DNA of 64,000 bases from Aralia elata (GCA_034770075.1 CM068384.1:99634433-99698432); one strand, 5' to 3'. Numbered from the stretch's first letter, positions 11,470 to 22,712 are shown. Numbers and translations: made by a program. Notes: generated from the sequence alone by a model not told the origin.

Positions 11470-13397
11470 TGTTGTCCGATTTATATAATGACAAATACGC
11501 GCAAGTATACGCGGTCAACAAGTAATAAAGAGTAAGTAGAGTATCGATCCCACGAGGAATTGTTACTAGTCTTTTCCAAGTATTAACCTTTTATCATCTC
11601 AATCTTATTTAAACAAACGATAATTGTTTTTGTTGTTTGCATTCGTGAAGATAACAAATAATCAAAGAACTATAAAAAGCTTCAATATAATGAAATCTAA
11701 TATTAATAAGTCTAAGATTGCAATTTCCCCCAACACTTCATTTAAATAGCCTAACTCTCTCTTTTCAACTAGTTAAATCACAAGAATTGTTATCCGAGAA
11801 ATCACAAGTATGTCTAAGCCTCTCTCGATGGTCAAATACGTATTCCCCATTACGGTGTATAGATATATCTCTATTCTACACACTAGCAAGATTCTCATAT
11901 CAAGAACAATTAGTAAGGTGTATGTCACAAAACCTCATTAACTACTCCATCAATTACCAACTTTCGCAATAGAAATCATTAAGCATGGATTCTCCAGTAG
12001 ATACATGTGGTATTTAGGTATATGTCTATCCTAAATACAATCAAATTATCCATTCATGAGGGTAATAAATAAAACACACGTCACTTAATTTCATAAATTA
12101 CCCATAGGAATATCTAATTTTCACATGATATCATAACAAGGTCTCAACCTATACTTCCTCTCTCAATTCCATATAAGTTCCCAAGGTAATTACTAGCTAG
12201 GTAATAAATACATAAAGCACAAATTATGATATCCAATCACAAATAATTAACCAACATCAAAGAGAGAGCATTCAATTCAAACTATGTGATGAGTTCCATT
12301 GAGATCTTAGAAAATTAGTTCTAGTTCATGGGAATTACAATAAACATCAAATTTGATCTATACATCATGATGGAATTACAAATTAAGAAAAGAATACTAG
12401 AGATAGAATGATAAAACCCCTTAGGAAGATATTCAATGGTTGCTTGATGGGTTGATTCTTGTTCTCTAGCTTACCCTCAAGATTTGATACTCCTTCCTCT
12501 TCTTGCTCCTTGAACTTTGCTGATTTTTCCTTGAATTGCAGCACTTTTGCTCTTAATTTGATATTTATGGAAGCCTCCCTCTCTCTAGAATTGATATTAG
12601 AAGTGTTAGGATGAGTGGGTCTCTTGTTTCTAGTCGCCCCCTTGAGGTTATATCAGATGGGTGTCCAAAACCCTAGCTTAGATATCAAAAATTGGCCAAA
12701 AATTACGAAATTCGAAGTGCATCCAGGGGATTATCGCCCCGGTGGCCCGCCCCGGCGAGGATCTCGCCCCGGCGGGGAAATAGTACTAGAAATTCTCACC
12801 CCGGCGAGCTCACTTCTGCTGCCCGAATCAATTTCGATGTCTGTTGGTAAAATGACCATAACTTCTTCGTCTGAACTCGGATTAAGGCGATTAAGTAGGC
12901 TATGGAAAGTTAAGAAGTAGCTCTACAACTGTCATAACTAGAGCTCGTAGATATAATGGCCGGAGCAAGCCTCAAATAGAGACCGAAGCAACTGCTGTGT
13001 AAATTTCATGCAAAATCCGATGGTAAAATGACAATAACGCCCTCATACGAACTTCAAATGGGATGATTCCGGATGTTCTGGAAAGCTGAGATTAAGATCT
13101 ACAACTTTCGTTCTTTGAGTTTTGAGAGATTCGGATTGCATCATGGGTCAAATTGAGAAACAAGCAGCGGGAATGCTAGATTCAAGCCAAAAATGCATCG
13201 ATCCAAGGGGCCTTTATTTCCATTCCTACAAAAAAAAGTAAAAACACATAAAAGCATACAAAAACATATAAAAGTAATATAAAACTACATTATACAACAA
13301 TAAGATGAAAATACATAAAACCAAACGAAATAGCTAAAGACTTACAAATTATCAAGGCTAAAAGTACCCAATTTGTGTGTATAAAACACACTCATCA
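11470..13397 (-). repeat. 5' LTR of the gypsy element
   Basis: The LTR is 1928 bp, 17 bp longer than the 3' LTR. The whole difference is one extra GC-rich unit near 12757 (GAGGATCTCGCCCCGGC). Confidence 0.93.
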
Positions 13398-13402
13398 GAT
13401 AC

Positions 13403-14198
13403 CTTTTTTTGAATAATTATTCATACGGTAATGATATATATTGTGAATAGTACGTCGATATTTTGATTATTAGTTACGTTAATAAGTATTAGTGATAATG
13501 TTTTTAGGGAGGTATGTAATAAATGAGACCTCCTATAATTTCTACTGATCATATGTATGGATAAGTTTCGCAATTGTAACTCAGTATAAATTTATCTCAA
13601 TATATAATATGACTCTTATTCATATCTATGATTAAAATAGAATAATCGCATCAATTTTAATATTGGCTCTCATTTACCATGTACTCATCACTTTTTACAC
13701 TAGTATTATATTTTGATAATAGTCTTACTATATATGACTATAAATTTTTGTTCACATAGTAAATATCAACGAATGAAGGATCCCATATTAATTTCTTTTA
13801 CCTTATTCTTAGAGTTTTAAGTTAGTTGCACTCCGATTTCGTGATAAAATTTGTCGACATATAAATTATTTTCATTTTTTTGATAATTATATAATCAATA
13901 ATCTTGAAAGACATAATTTTGCATGGAAGGGTTATTTTCACAAGAAAACATATTATTTTTTACTTGGTATACTATAATTCGTTTGAGGAAAATTTGGTAA
14001 AAATATCACTTTACTTCTTAAATTATCAATACTTATTCTAAATTTTAATTTTTTTTTGATGGTATTCTTTGAAATTTTCTTGCCATAGCTCAATACAATT
14101 TCTGGATCCGTCCCTGACAAGATTTAACATAATCTGTACTTTTACAATTCCATCATTAAAATCTAAATCTGAATTAACCCTTTTCCTTTCTTTTTCAG
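13403..14198. other. AT-rich non-coding stretch
   Basis: Only the last part, 14100-14198, has an identity: it is the intron upstream of the chromomethylase exon that follows and shares patches with 41262-41330. The rest shows no coding or repeat signature I recognise. Confidence 0.5.
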
Positions 14199-14290
14199 CA
14201 ATGGGGTTGGAACCAGCAGGACCTGTTCTTTTCGATCATCGTCCACTTCAACTAAACGATCAGCATGTCTGCCAGATTCCAATAAAAAAG
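14199..14290 (+). pseudogene. single chromomethylase (CMT-like) exon fragment
   Basis: The frame starting CAATGGGG reads MGLEPAGPVLFDHRPLQLN, then HVCQIPIKK. This matches the exon of plant chromomethylases (DNA cytosine methyltransferases of the CMT3 type) that precedes the NFRDL segment. The exon has an acceptor TTTTTCAG before it and a donor AAG|GTTTG after it. The same exon is at 41160-41261 on the other strand, and about 35 bp of downstream intron also match. Relative to that copy 10 bp are missing after LQLN, which shifts the frame. No neighbouring CMT exon is present here, so this is a relic of a duplication. Confidence 0.75.
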
Positions 14291-14783
14291 GTTTGTTATA
14301 ACATCACTTTTACCTAATTGTATTTATATTAATTAGTATTAATGGAACACGTACACTTCGTGTGTGTGAAATTAGAAAAAGATTTAACTAAATTTTGAGA
14401 AAATGAATGAGAATATGTGAGAGAGAAAATATAAAGGACTGATCGAGAGAGAGTAGAAGAATAAAAGGGATATGAGAGTGGAGAGAGAAAGTATAAATTA
14501 ATGGAATAGGATCCTCTCCATTTGGGTTTCCCTCTATTTCCATCAAGTTCACCAATTGGAGAGGATAATGATTTTGTTAGTAATGATTCAAATATGTTAA
14601 TAGATAGTTAATGATATTAAGATTAATCCTAAAAAAAAAATTAATAATCCGATATTTTTTCACCGTTAAAAGTCTATATATATATAGGGGTGGGTGGTTC
14701 TACTTGGTGAGGGAGTTGTGGTTTTGGTCCTCTGCGTGAGTCTATTTCCTTATTCCTACTTTTCTATCTGGAGATATACAATT
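14291..14783. other. non-coding stretch
   Basis: The first 35 bp or so are chromomethylase intron. After that come GA-rich and AT-rich low-complexity DNA (14398-14490) and unrecognised sequence. No gene is seen. Confidence 0.5.
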
Positions 14784-15306
14784 GGTGAGTCGGCAGAGGT
14801 GGACGCAAGATTTTTATAAAGAGGGGCACTTTTAAATACAAAAATTAAAAAAATAAGAAATTATTTTTTTGCTACATAAAAGAGTCTCATTTGTAATATA
14901 TGCAAATAATAGTGATGTGTTTTTATTTCATATTTACCACTAAACTTAATGAGTTGTTAATTAGTTTGATAGCGGGGATATATAATAAAATTTTGAAGAC
15001 AAATTTTAGGATATTTTGTCATTTTATACTATATTCAATAAAAAAATGATCATTTTTTTGTGAAACAAAAAAATGAAATGACAAATGAGACTCTTTTATT
15101 TTGTTGTAAAAAGAAGAAAATAATAAAATTCACCAAATATAATTTTTTTTTAAAAAATACTACAAAATCATTCTTTAAAACTTCATTTTTTGAAAATAGC
15201 AAAAAAATAAAATAAATATAATCACTTTACTTTTAATAACCTTAAACTAACAAAAAATTACAAAAATAAAGCGGGACCCTTATGTGGATCCGCCGCTGGG
15301 TGAGTG
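14784..15306. mobile_element. possible hAT-like non-autonomous element
   Basis: The left end CAGAGGTGGACGCAAG (from 14794) and the right end ATCCGCCGCTG (to 15298) form an imperfect inverted repeat of the CAG...CTG type. Flanks GGTGAGTC (14784) and GGTGAGTG (15299) differ at one base and could be an 8-bp target duplication, although two extra G lie between the left flank and CAG. The roughly 500-bp interior is AT-rich and non-coding. Confidence 0.5.
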
Positions 15307-16397
15307 GGAGTTTTGGTTAGACTGTGGATGGAGCTTAATAAGTGTTTTTATTTTGGTTGGAGTGCTTTTGAGGAGGATCTTTTCTGGTAGTCCTTGCTTG
15401 GCATTCATCATGAGGAATATAAAATTCAGCTACAGTTCGAAGAATAAGATAGCAGTGGATTCATGTTAGCTAGCTTGGACAGCTTTAAAATTACAACTTT
15501 GTGATATATGGGCAAATGATCTGTTGTGGTGGGCATGGATATAGGTTGAAAAGAACATCAAAGGTAGAGAATTTCTTAAACTTTCAAGCCCATAATCAAG
15601 GAATTTATATTGATTATTCCTAGTAAGCAGTTCAGAACATTTCACAAAGCAGTTTGTTAGCCTTGGTAGATTTTGATGTAGCCTCAGCCTGGGGTAAAGT
15701 ATTTCGATGTTATTTGGTTTTGAATTGTATTTTGTGTAATGTTTATCATATGGCCTTGTCCAAATCTTTTGGATTGCCATATTTTGTATGGTTTTTTAGA
15801 TTAATAATAATCCTATTGCTTTTCAGAAGGAAAAAAAAAGAAGGTAATACACAAGATCAGTTAAAGTTAAGTCAACCTTATATGTCTCAACTCTATAAAT
15901 AGCAGAAGCTTAACGTACAGCAGAATAACAGTCACGCATAAGGACTATATATTATGTGCTGCCATTCTGCTAATTAAACTAGATAAGCTCATTGAAGAAC
16001 AAGAGGCAAAAGCCATATTATCAGCTGAATACATACATAGAAGCCACAAAAAATTAAAGGAGAAGAAAAATAGTGTTATCAATCTCTTAGGAAGAAGACA
16101 ACACACATACACCCAACTTCTACGTACATCTGGTAGCTAGCTAGTGACTCTTGTGATCTAAATGATAAAGCTTTAATTGCTGAGTTATTCTTGTGATCTG
16201 ATGAATGATATATATTCATGCCTTTGTGTGATCGTTCCCATTGTAAGAATATACGCTACTATTTCCTTTGCAGGATGAATAGTTGATTTATGTAGGAGCC
16301 ATGCATGTAATGGCTTCAAATTTATACCACTCTAAATATTGGTGTCTTTACCTCATTGCTCTTACTTACCCTAAATACCATTATTCAATATTTAAGG

Positions 16398-16429
<32 letters not shown>

Positions 16430-16726
16430 GTTCTAGTGAAACAAACGTGCAGACTTGCTCATTGAAACACAATTATTTAAAACTATTTTCTTCGTTTTAA
16501 AGTCCACCTATTATATTATATTGTTTTCCAATTAATTTGTTGTATTTTTCATAACTCAAAATTATCGTTAATCGTTTAATTTTGAAAATAAGAAATAGTT
16601 AAAGAAGAGTAAGTTGTAAGGTGAAAGAAAAGGTAAAGTATAATAATTGTAATTAATCGAAATTGTAAATCGATGCAGTTGAAGAATATTGTTAGAAATA
16701 AAGGGTGTGTGTGGGGGGGGGGGGGG
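15307..16726. other. non-coding stretch with a TATA-like motif
   Basis: I recognise no gene. At 15890-15905 CTCTATAAATAGCAG looks like a TATA box with a downstream leader-like region. Two short blocks here (15855-15875 and 15890-15910) recur at 41413-41432 and 42774-42794. An AT dinucleotide run lies at 16399-16424, and a long G run at 16711-16726. Confidence 0.45.
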
Positions 16727-17380
16727 TAGGGGTGTAAACGGATATATACGGATCCGGATACAGTAGTATCCGTATCCGTTTATTTGCGGATACCTTTAAA
16801 CCGAATACGGATAATATCCGTTTTTTTCCGAATAAGAATAATATCCGTTTTTTCTCGAATACGGATGCGGACGAATACGAATTTTCCGGTTACCATTTAC
16901 GGTCCTAACTATAACTAGAATAAGAAAAAAAATAATGAGTTTTAAAGTATATTTTATCAATGAATGAATGTTAATTTATTTATTTTTAATAAATAGTTAA
17001 ATACAATAATCAATGTTCTAAATTACAATTCAAATAAGTTTTTATCCTTTTTGAAATCCTAAATTTCAAAATGAATACTCTACTTATTAATATTTAGATG
17101 TCTATTAATAAGTAGATGTCTATTTTATGTGTGTGGAGTAATACTGTAGTGTGTATGAATATTTATAATTTATAATTAGATTCAAAAGTTTACATTGAAT
17201 ATTTAATTATTTTTTCTCAAATACTTGATTAAAACTTTAATAATATATTTATTGAGACTTTTATTTATAATTTATCCTCAATACATAGATTACAATTTAC
17301 ATAGACTAACGTATGTGTGTGTGAATATTTATTTATTATATAAGGAATGCCACATAAAAAAAATTATCTTGCTTATTATA

Positions 17381-17428
<48 letters not shown>

Positions 17429-17671
17429 TTATTTAGATAAGAATTCCGGATACGGATTCGAATCGGGATATCCGCTATCTGCCGGATATATTTACGGTCG
17501 GATGTTAAACGAATACGAATACGCCTATATCCATATTCGTATCCGTTTATTTGCGGATACCTTTAAACCGAATACGGATATATCCGTTTTTTTTCGAATA
17601 CGAATAATATTCGCTTTTTTCCGAATACGAATGCGGACGAATACGAATTTTCCGGTTACCATTTACAGCTC
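16727..17671. mobile_element. hAT-like element with a duplicated end segment
   Basis: The left end TAGGGGTGTAAACGG and the complement of the right end, TAGAGCTGTAAATGG, form an inverted repeat of a type common in plant hAT non-autonomous elements. A block of about 140 bp, rich in CGAATACGGAT and ATCCGT words, occurs twice in the same orientation, at about 16765-16904 and 17530-17671. The first copy also ends in a TTTACGGTCCTA terminus. Flanks are G-rich on both sides, so a target duplication cannot be read reliably. There is no transposase. Confidence 0.55.
17385..17427. repeat. AT dinucleotide microsatellite
   Basis: About 40 bp of nearly pure TA repeat inside the hAT-like element. Confidence 0.85.
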
Positions 17672-18426
17672 TAATGGGGGCGGGGAGAGAACAGGTGATT
17701 AAAAAAAACACAACTAATGGCAAAATTGAAATTATTTTGAAGAATGATTCACGTCGGTAGGATGATGACTGGTGTCGGTAAGTTGGCCTATTGGCCTATT
17801 CATGCCTTAGTATAGTAAGTAATAGAGTAGATATTTTTCTCATCTCTTGTTCACGTCGGTTAAGGATGACGCCTGTCGTATGTGGCATTTTCTAATTGGT
17901 TTTGATTACCTTCACTCTCCTTGGTCCTCATCTCATGAATACTATATGGTGGGGTTTGGTTCGGCAAAGAGAAATTTGATGTGAATTGTGATGTAATGAA
18001 TGTAATGATAATAAGTTTGATATTTGTGTAATAATTATAATATTATTATATTAAATTTAAAATTATAGTTGGTTAATTGAATTAAATGAGGGTATGTAAT
18101 GAATAAATTAAATTATAAATTAAAATGTTAAATCAGTTATAATAATTATTGTTTTATTTTTTATGACCTATTACATTATGGACGTAATAAGTTAATACAT
18201 CTATTGATGGACGTAATAAAAAAATATTTAAATTGACGTAATTGTATTATGTTCATAATGAGCTAATATTTGTAATAGGTAAATCGAACAAAAAATATGT
18301 CAAATCAACATAATAGCATATTGCATTATGAAATTATTATATGCATTTGACTTGAACCAAACACTACCTATCATTTTTATTAATGACTTATTTATGTTTA
18401 AAACATATACTTCCTTATCATTTTTT
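17672..18426. other. AT-rich non-coding stretch
   Basis: No coding potential is recognised. The words TAATGAAT and GACGTAATAA recur between 17995 and 18250, giving a loosely repetitive texture. Confidence 0.4.
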
Positions 18427-18565
18427 AAGGGATTAATATTTTCACAAACAAAAATGATAGTTTTACAAGATCTATTTTATATGAATATGAATATAGTAAA
18501 TGAATCTCACATTCATTAGAAAAAAAACTATCAGATTTTACTTGTGAAAATATCAATTTCCTTAT
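18427..18565. mobile_element. MITE-like short inverted-repeat element
   Basis: The left part AAGGGATTAATATTTTCACAA followed by ATGATAGTTT is repeated in reverse complement at the right, AAACTATCAG...TTGTGAAAATATCAATTTCC. The arms are about 40 bp and imperfect. No internal gene. Confidence 0.5.
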
Positions 18566-18579
18566 ATATATATATATAT

Positions 18580-18761
18580 GAGTAATGTTAAGGGTCTCAA
18601 ATTTTTTGTCTCAAATGGATCCCAAATGACATAGTATTGAATATTTTAATAATAATTTATAGCATAACCAATCACATAAAATTTATCCAATCAATATTAC
18701 GATGACACATTATCTAAAATATTTTTTGAGACAAAAAATTTAAGCCTCGAATTATTACTTT
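18580..18761. mobile_element. MITE-like element
   Basis: The left end AGTAATGTTAAGGGTCTCAA plus ATTTTTTGTCTCAAA pairs with the right end TTTGAGACAAAAAATTTAAG plus CCTCGAATTATTACT. The arms are about 36 bp with a few mismatches around a non-coding interior of about 110 bp. Confidence 0.55.
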
Positions 18762-18971
18762 CATACACTATAAATACTTACGAGTTAACTTCCGTAAACA
18801 ATATCAAGTATACAACTCGAATTATAACGTCAATAAATTTAGAGTGAGAAATTACGATTAATCTCACATAAAAATTAAATAAAGTTTTAAGAGAATCTAA
18901 CATAAAAACAAATCTCACATAAAAATTAAATGAAATAAACTCACACAAACATCAACAGTTCCTCTCTTTCC

Positions 18972-18981
18972 CTATTTATAC
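18972..18981 (+). promoter_or_regulatory. TATA box of the small membrane protein gene
   Basis: CTATTTATAC lies about 45 bp upstream of the start codon at 19021, a plausible distance for a short 5' leader. A CT-rich tract precedes it. Confidence 0.55.
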
Positions 18982-19020
18982 ACAACCAAAACTTCATCAT
19001 CATAACCATTTTTCTTCAAG

Positions 19021-19407
19021 ATGGCTAGATATAACAATTCTTCTTACTATGACTACCTCCAACAGATGTCTTTACCTATCCGTTTCTTCTTCTTCTTGGC
19101 CATTATTTTCCTTTTCTTAGCCCTAACATGGTACATAAACTATGAATCCATTTTTGAGGGCTTAATGGATCACATAAAGCTTATTCTTATGGTCTCTCCT
19201 GTGGTTCTTCTCCTTGTGTTTCATTGGCTGTCGAGCGACTACCGGAATCGCGTTCCGTTCGACTTATCGCTGCCTGGAAAAGATTCTATACATAGAGGTG
19301 GAGGGTCACCATGGGGAGTTGGGATTTTGCTTGTGTTTCTTTTGTTCATGATCTCTTACCAGACTTCTTTACACGAACGCTGGTTTCCTTTTTGGAGTAG
19401 AAGATAA
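19021..19407 (+). CDS. small plant protein with three membrane segments
   Basis: This is an intact 128-residue single-exon frame starting at the first ATG after a short A/C-rich leader. Hydrophobic segments lie at about residues 20-39 (IRFFFFLAIIFLFLALTWYI), 50-68 (HIKLILMVSPVVLLLVFHW) and 97-112 (WGVGILLVFLLFMISYQ). The N-terminus is polar and Tyr/Asn-rich, and the C-terminus is short and basic (WFPFWSRR). Between segments two and three is a Gly-rich loop with RGGGSPWGVG. This resembles an uncharacterised family of small plant membrane proteins; I cannot give a biochemical role. A TATA box at 18972 and an AATAAA at 19504 fit an active gene. Nothing is broken in it, unlike every other host gene here. 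Confidence 0.75.
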   Translation: MARYNNSSYYDYLQQMSLPIRFFFFLAIIFLFLALTWYINYESIFEGLMDHIKLILMVSPVVLLLVFHWLSSDYRNRVPFDLSLPGKDSIHRGGGSPWGVGILLVFLLFMISYQTSLHERWFPFWSRR

Positions 19408-19503
19408 AGGCCAAGGATTATATGATTGCGTAATGAATTAAAGTTTCATGCACGGTCAGTATATATATATGAACGGCATTAATTAGGATTATGATATCTC
19501 ATT

Positions 19504-19509
19504 AATAAA
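19504..19509 (+). terminator. possible polyadenylation signal
   Basis: AATAAA about 100 bp downstream of the stop codon of the membrane protein gene. Such words are frequent in AT-rich DNA, so this is only plausible. Confidence 0.35.
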
Positions 19510-20451
19510 ATATTTATATTGAATTTCATTATATTTATTTTAACAACGCATCGTGATCATATCACCTCTGATTTTGTATAGATATCAAATTTTAACTCGT
19601 GTAATTTTAACTCTTTTGTAATTTGTGTTGTAATTATTTTTAGCTTTAGTGCAAGAGCATTTTCTTCTTTTTTAGTTAATTGTAGCATGTAGGCTTAATT
19701 AGTATATGTTCTGGTTTTGTCTGATATATATCCTTTTTGTTCTGTTGTAGCTTGCTTTTATATGCGTCACTAATCCACCAAGAGATACAATTGTACAATT
19801 ATGAAATATAAACTCAATTACCAGGAATAATCCTTAATTGGAAGCTCTTGCTAACAACTACAAAGTCAAAACGTATCAAAGTCCCCCTTCTGAGCTATAT
19901 GTAACTGTTCTTACTATTGTGTCCTTTATCAGGAAGAGTACTAAGCTATTCTTCTCTACAATGTAAAAGTTAAAAGAAAAAACTATCAGATTTGAAATGG
20001 TTCGTCTTTGATAGTTTATCTAGAGCAATAAAACATAGGGGTACCGGACAAAAATCCCAGGAAAAAAAGAAGAAGCCCCATATACAACTTTTATCTATAG
20101 ATTTCCCATCGAAAATAAGTTGGGTAAAGGGTGCAAAAAATAATTTTTGGTACAATGTTACTCGATGCAACTTTTTTCTATTAAAAAAATAAAATCTATA
20201 AATAGCAATTGCATCGGGGCTTTTTCCAATATCTTTATTCAATTCCCCTAATTTTATCGTATCCGGAGATAAGCGGAACCTGTATAGAATTCATCAAAAT
20301 ACAAAAAAACAGAATCTGAATCCATTAAACTACTTTGCTCCATCCAATTAAAACACTTGGAAGTAGAAACTCAAAAGCATTTGCAAGAGACTTTGATACG
20401 TTTATATTGATCAACGGTGGAGCCAATTTGGGGCATTTTTGTAAACTAGAC

Positions 20452-20495
20452 TGCCGCTACAAGGGATATGCCTGCCGCCACAGCCTGTAGCGGCA
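20452..20495. repeat. short GC-rich hairpin
   Basis: TGCCGCTAC at 20452-20460 is the reverse complement of GTAGCGGCA at 20487-20495, a perfect 9-bp stem. It lies between two direct copies of TTATATTGATCAAC. Confidence 0.6.
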
Positions 20496-20590
20496 AGGTC
20501 CATTTTTTTTTAATCCTAGTCATCCATTATATTGATCAACAGTGGAGATCTTGGTTGTTGAAATAGTACCCATGACAACCGGTTGCCATA

Positions 20591-20601
20591 GATTGTTACC
20601 C

Positions 20602-20660
<59 letters not shown>
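20591..20660. repeat. TA-rich microsatellite
   Basis: About 70 bp of TA repeats with a few C interruptions near the left end. Confidence 0.85.
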
Positions 20661-20663
<3 letters not shown>

Positions 20664-21725
20664 AAGATACTAAGTATTGCATATATGAGATATAATTGTC
20701 AAACTTAGAGACAAGCAGACAACCAAGACCTTCACATGGTAGTCTTTTTATAAAGAAAATTTCCTTAAACTTTTATTATCTAACCAATGTGGGACATTAT
20801 ATTGAGTCTTTGACAATCATCTCAAAATGCTAGTAACTCAAGCTTATTTTCTCTTTTAAAAATAACTGTCTGCAATGATTAAGTGTTTAAATTTCACTAG
20901 TGCTGCAGGCACAACTATGACATCTTCCCTGCTGGATAAGAAGGGAATGAAAGTCTCCTAATGACAAACTTTGCGGGAATAGTACTATAATGTCCATCTC
21001 TCTTATATAAATGTAGTAATAGGAGTTGGATACATTTATTAAGACTAAGTTTTATGTAGTTAGATAAGTTTTTATTTTATACTTATTTGAGTATATATAC
21101 CATGGTGATACATGTGCTAATTGTTAGTATTGTTTCTAGTTACAAAGTTGAGGGATTATATATTAGTTTCTCATGTTTAATTAGTACTCCACTTGATTAG
21201 TGTATTGTATGAATTTTTTACTATTTTTGTTGTTCTTTTTCCTCAAATATGTCTATGTTGTGAGGTGTGTTACTGTGTCGTGTGTGTTGTGGATGTCATT
21301 TGAAGTGGATATCCATTCCACATCGAATATGAAGTGCTATAACTCCAAGTTCACTAAGTATTTATATGATAGTCATTTATTTCTTTATTTATTACTTAAA
21401 CTTTTGAAATTTCACATTGCTTAATAATGTAATCTTGTCTGTGTTTGTTTTATAAATGGAGGAGTGTTTAAGTCTAAATTTAATTTTGTAATTGTTAAGA
21501 GAGTAAGCTTCTTTAGCACTCATTTTAGTGGGATCAAATTATTAAATTATATTTAAAAAATTATTACATCATATATATAAATAAAATAAAAAATTCAGCG
21601 GGGTCAATTGACCCCAAAGACCCCAAAGTCTAACACGTAGCTTCGCCCCCGGAGGAGAGTATATAAATGCAAAGATAATATCTGAGCTAAACAAAATTTA
21701 GAAGCAGCCAATTGTAATTAAGTAC

Positions 21726-22227
21726 CTTGAACTGGAATTTCTCCATTTTGAAGGAGGTGGTGAAGATGGAAGTAAACCCAAGTGGAAGTAGCATTATAAG
21801 TTCGAAAAGTAAAAACCGGAATATGAAATTCCTCAGCGATGTCCATAGCAAAAGACATGATCCCATCTGTAACTATACATGTAACTGACTGCCCCTTTTC
21901 ATTTTCCTCAACCATCATATACTCTTTGAACTTTGAATTGCAGGTTGAAGTAATCCAATAGAGCAACTCCGCCACAACTGGACCACTACGTAGATGTTCA
22001 GGTGGCAATCCGACGGAGAGGGACTTGAATTGGAAGCCGGGGTAGCGATTGTAGAAGGAGGATTGATCGATGAGGTTAAGCATATTATTGTGATTTTGAT
22101 CGGTGTTTAGTAAGGTCACACTAAATTCGGCTTGGCAGAGAAGCTTTCCCAACATCAACATTGGTTTGATGTGTCCAACTGCTGGGAAAGGCAACATCAC
22201 TACGTGAGGATTCTCCATCGTCATCAA
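21726..22227 (-). pseudogene. family-1 UDP-glycosyltransferase, exon 1 only (UGT B)
   Basis: The frame from the ATG at 22227 (a second ATG at 22218 gives MENPHVVMLPFP) is the N-terminal acceptor-binding half of a plant family-1 glycosyltransferase. PFPAVGHIKPMLMLGKLL carries the His that acts as catalytic base in the family. It continues through VTCIVTDGIMSFAMDIAEEF and ends LLQNGEIPVQ at a donor G|GTACTT (21725). The exon is open and undamaged. The matching second exon with the PSPG box should lie to the left, and none is seen down to 16 kb. The only exon 2 in the window, 27640-28566, lies on the wrong side and belongs to a second copy. It resembles the UGT85/UGT709 groups. Upstream, 22228-22260 is a GATCTC repeat. 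Confidence 0.8.
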
Positions 22228-22471
22228 TTTCTCTAGCTCTCGATCTCGATCTCGATCTCTATTTTATGAGTATGTTTCTATGCTTAGAGATATTTTTTGA
22301 GTCCAATTTAGCGTCTCACTCCTTGTATTATGTGAGTCAAAATTTACTATATCATCTTAAGTTTGTCTCATTTACACTTTTAGCTGAAACACTTTTGGTA
22401 AAAATAATTAATATGTTTAAAAATAATTTTATAACTATATAACCATACACTATTTTACTTTATTAAACTTT

Positions 22472-22712
22472 TGTTAGAGAAATCACATGCTGATTACTTG
22501 GGATTTCTCTTTACTTGATTAATTCTGTTTACAGTAAATACTGTACAGCTCTCCTTGAATTTAGTCCCTGATTCCTTGTAATTGCCACTCTGTTATATGG
22601 TTGTCATTATTTCTGTTGTAATCATAGTCAACTTATTTCTGTATAAATATGATACAAAGTAATAGAAACATTTGAGCTTTTCCAAAACCTTTTCATTGCG
22701 TAAATCTTTATA
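22472..22712 (+). repeat. 5' LTR of copia C
   Basis: TGTTAGAGAAATCACATG at the start, CTTTATA at the end, with the primer site immediately following at 22713-22724. Confidence 0.92.

Larger units (their letters stand above)
6179..13402 (-). mobile_element. Ty3/gypsy (Athila/Tat-like) element, non-autonomous
   Basis: Two long LTRs (6184-8094 and 11470-13397) are flanked by identical 5-bp target duplications GATAC at 6179-6183 and 13398-13402. The primer site matches the 3' end of plant tRNA-Asp, and a purine tract AAGTTTGGGGG sits against the left LTR. Both are typical of Athila/Tat gypsy elements. The 3.4-kb interior has gag and protease remnants only; reverse transcriptase, RNase H and integrase are absent. 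The LTRs remain nearly collinear, so the insertion is fairly recent. Confidence 0.92.
19510..21717. other. non-coding stretch with small repeats
   Basis: No gene is recognised. A 90-codon minus-strand frame at 20242-19970, MNKDIGKSPDAIAIYRFYFF at its start, is Phe/Lys-rich and has no motif I can name; an organelle origin is possible but unproven. At 20402-20422 and 20527-20547 a 21-bp word is repeated directly with one mismatch, around a small hairpin. A TA-rich microsatellite fills about 20591-20660. The last 130 bp have the look of a transposon end (GTAGCTTCGCCCCCGG) followed by UGT intron. Confidence 0.45.

Noticed and set aside
19970..20242. Minus-strand 90-residue frame, possibly plastid
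   Set aside because: Start and composition are suggestive, but I could not match it to a plastid or mitochondrial gene, so it is mentioned only within the intergenic note.
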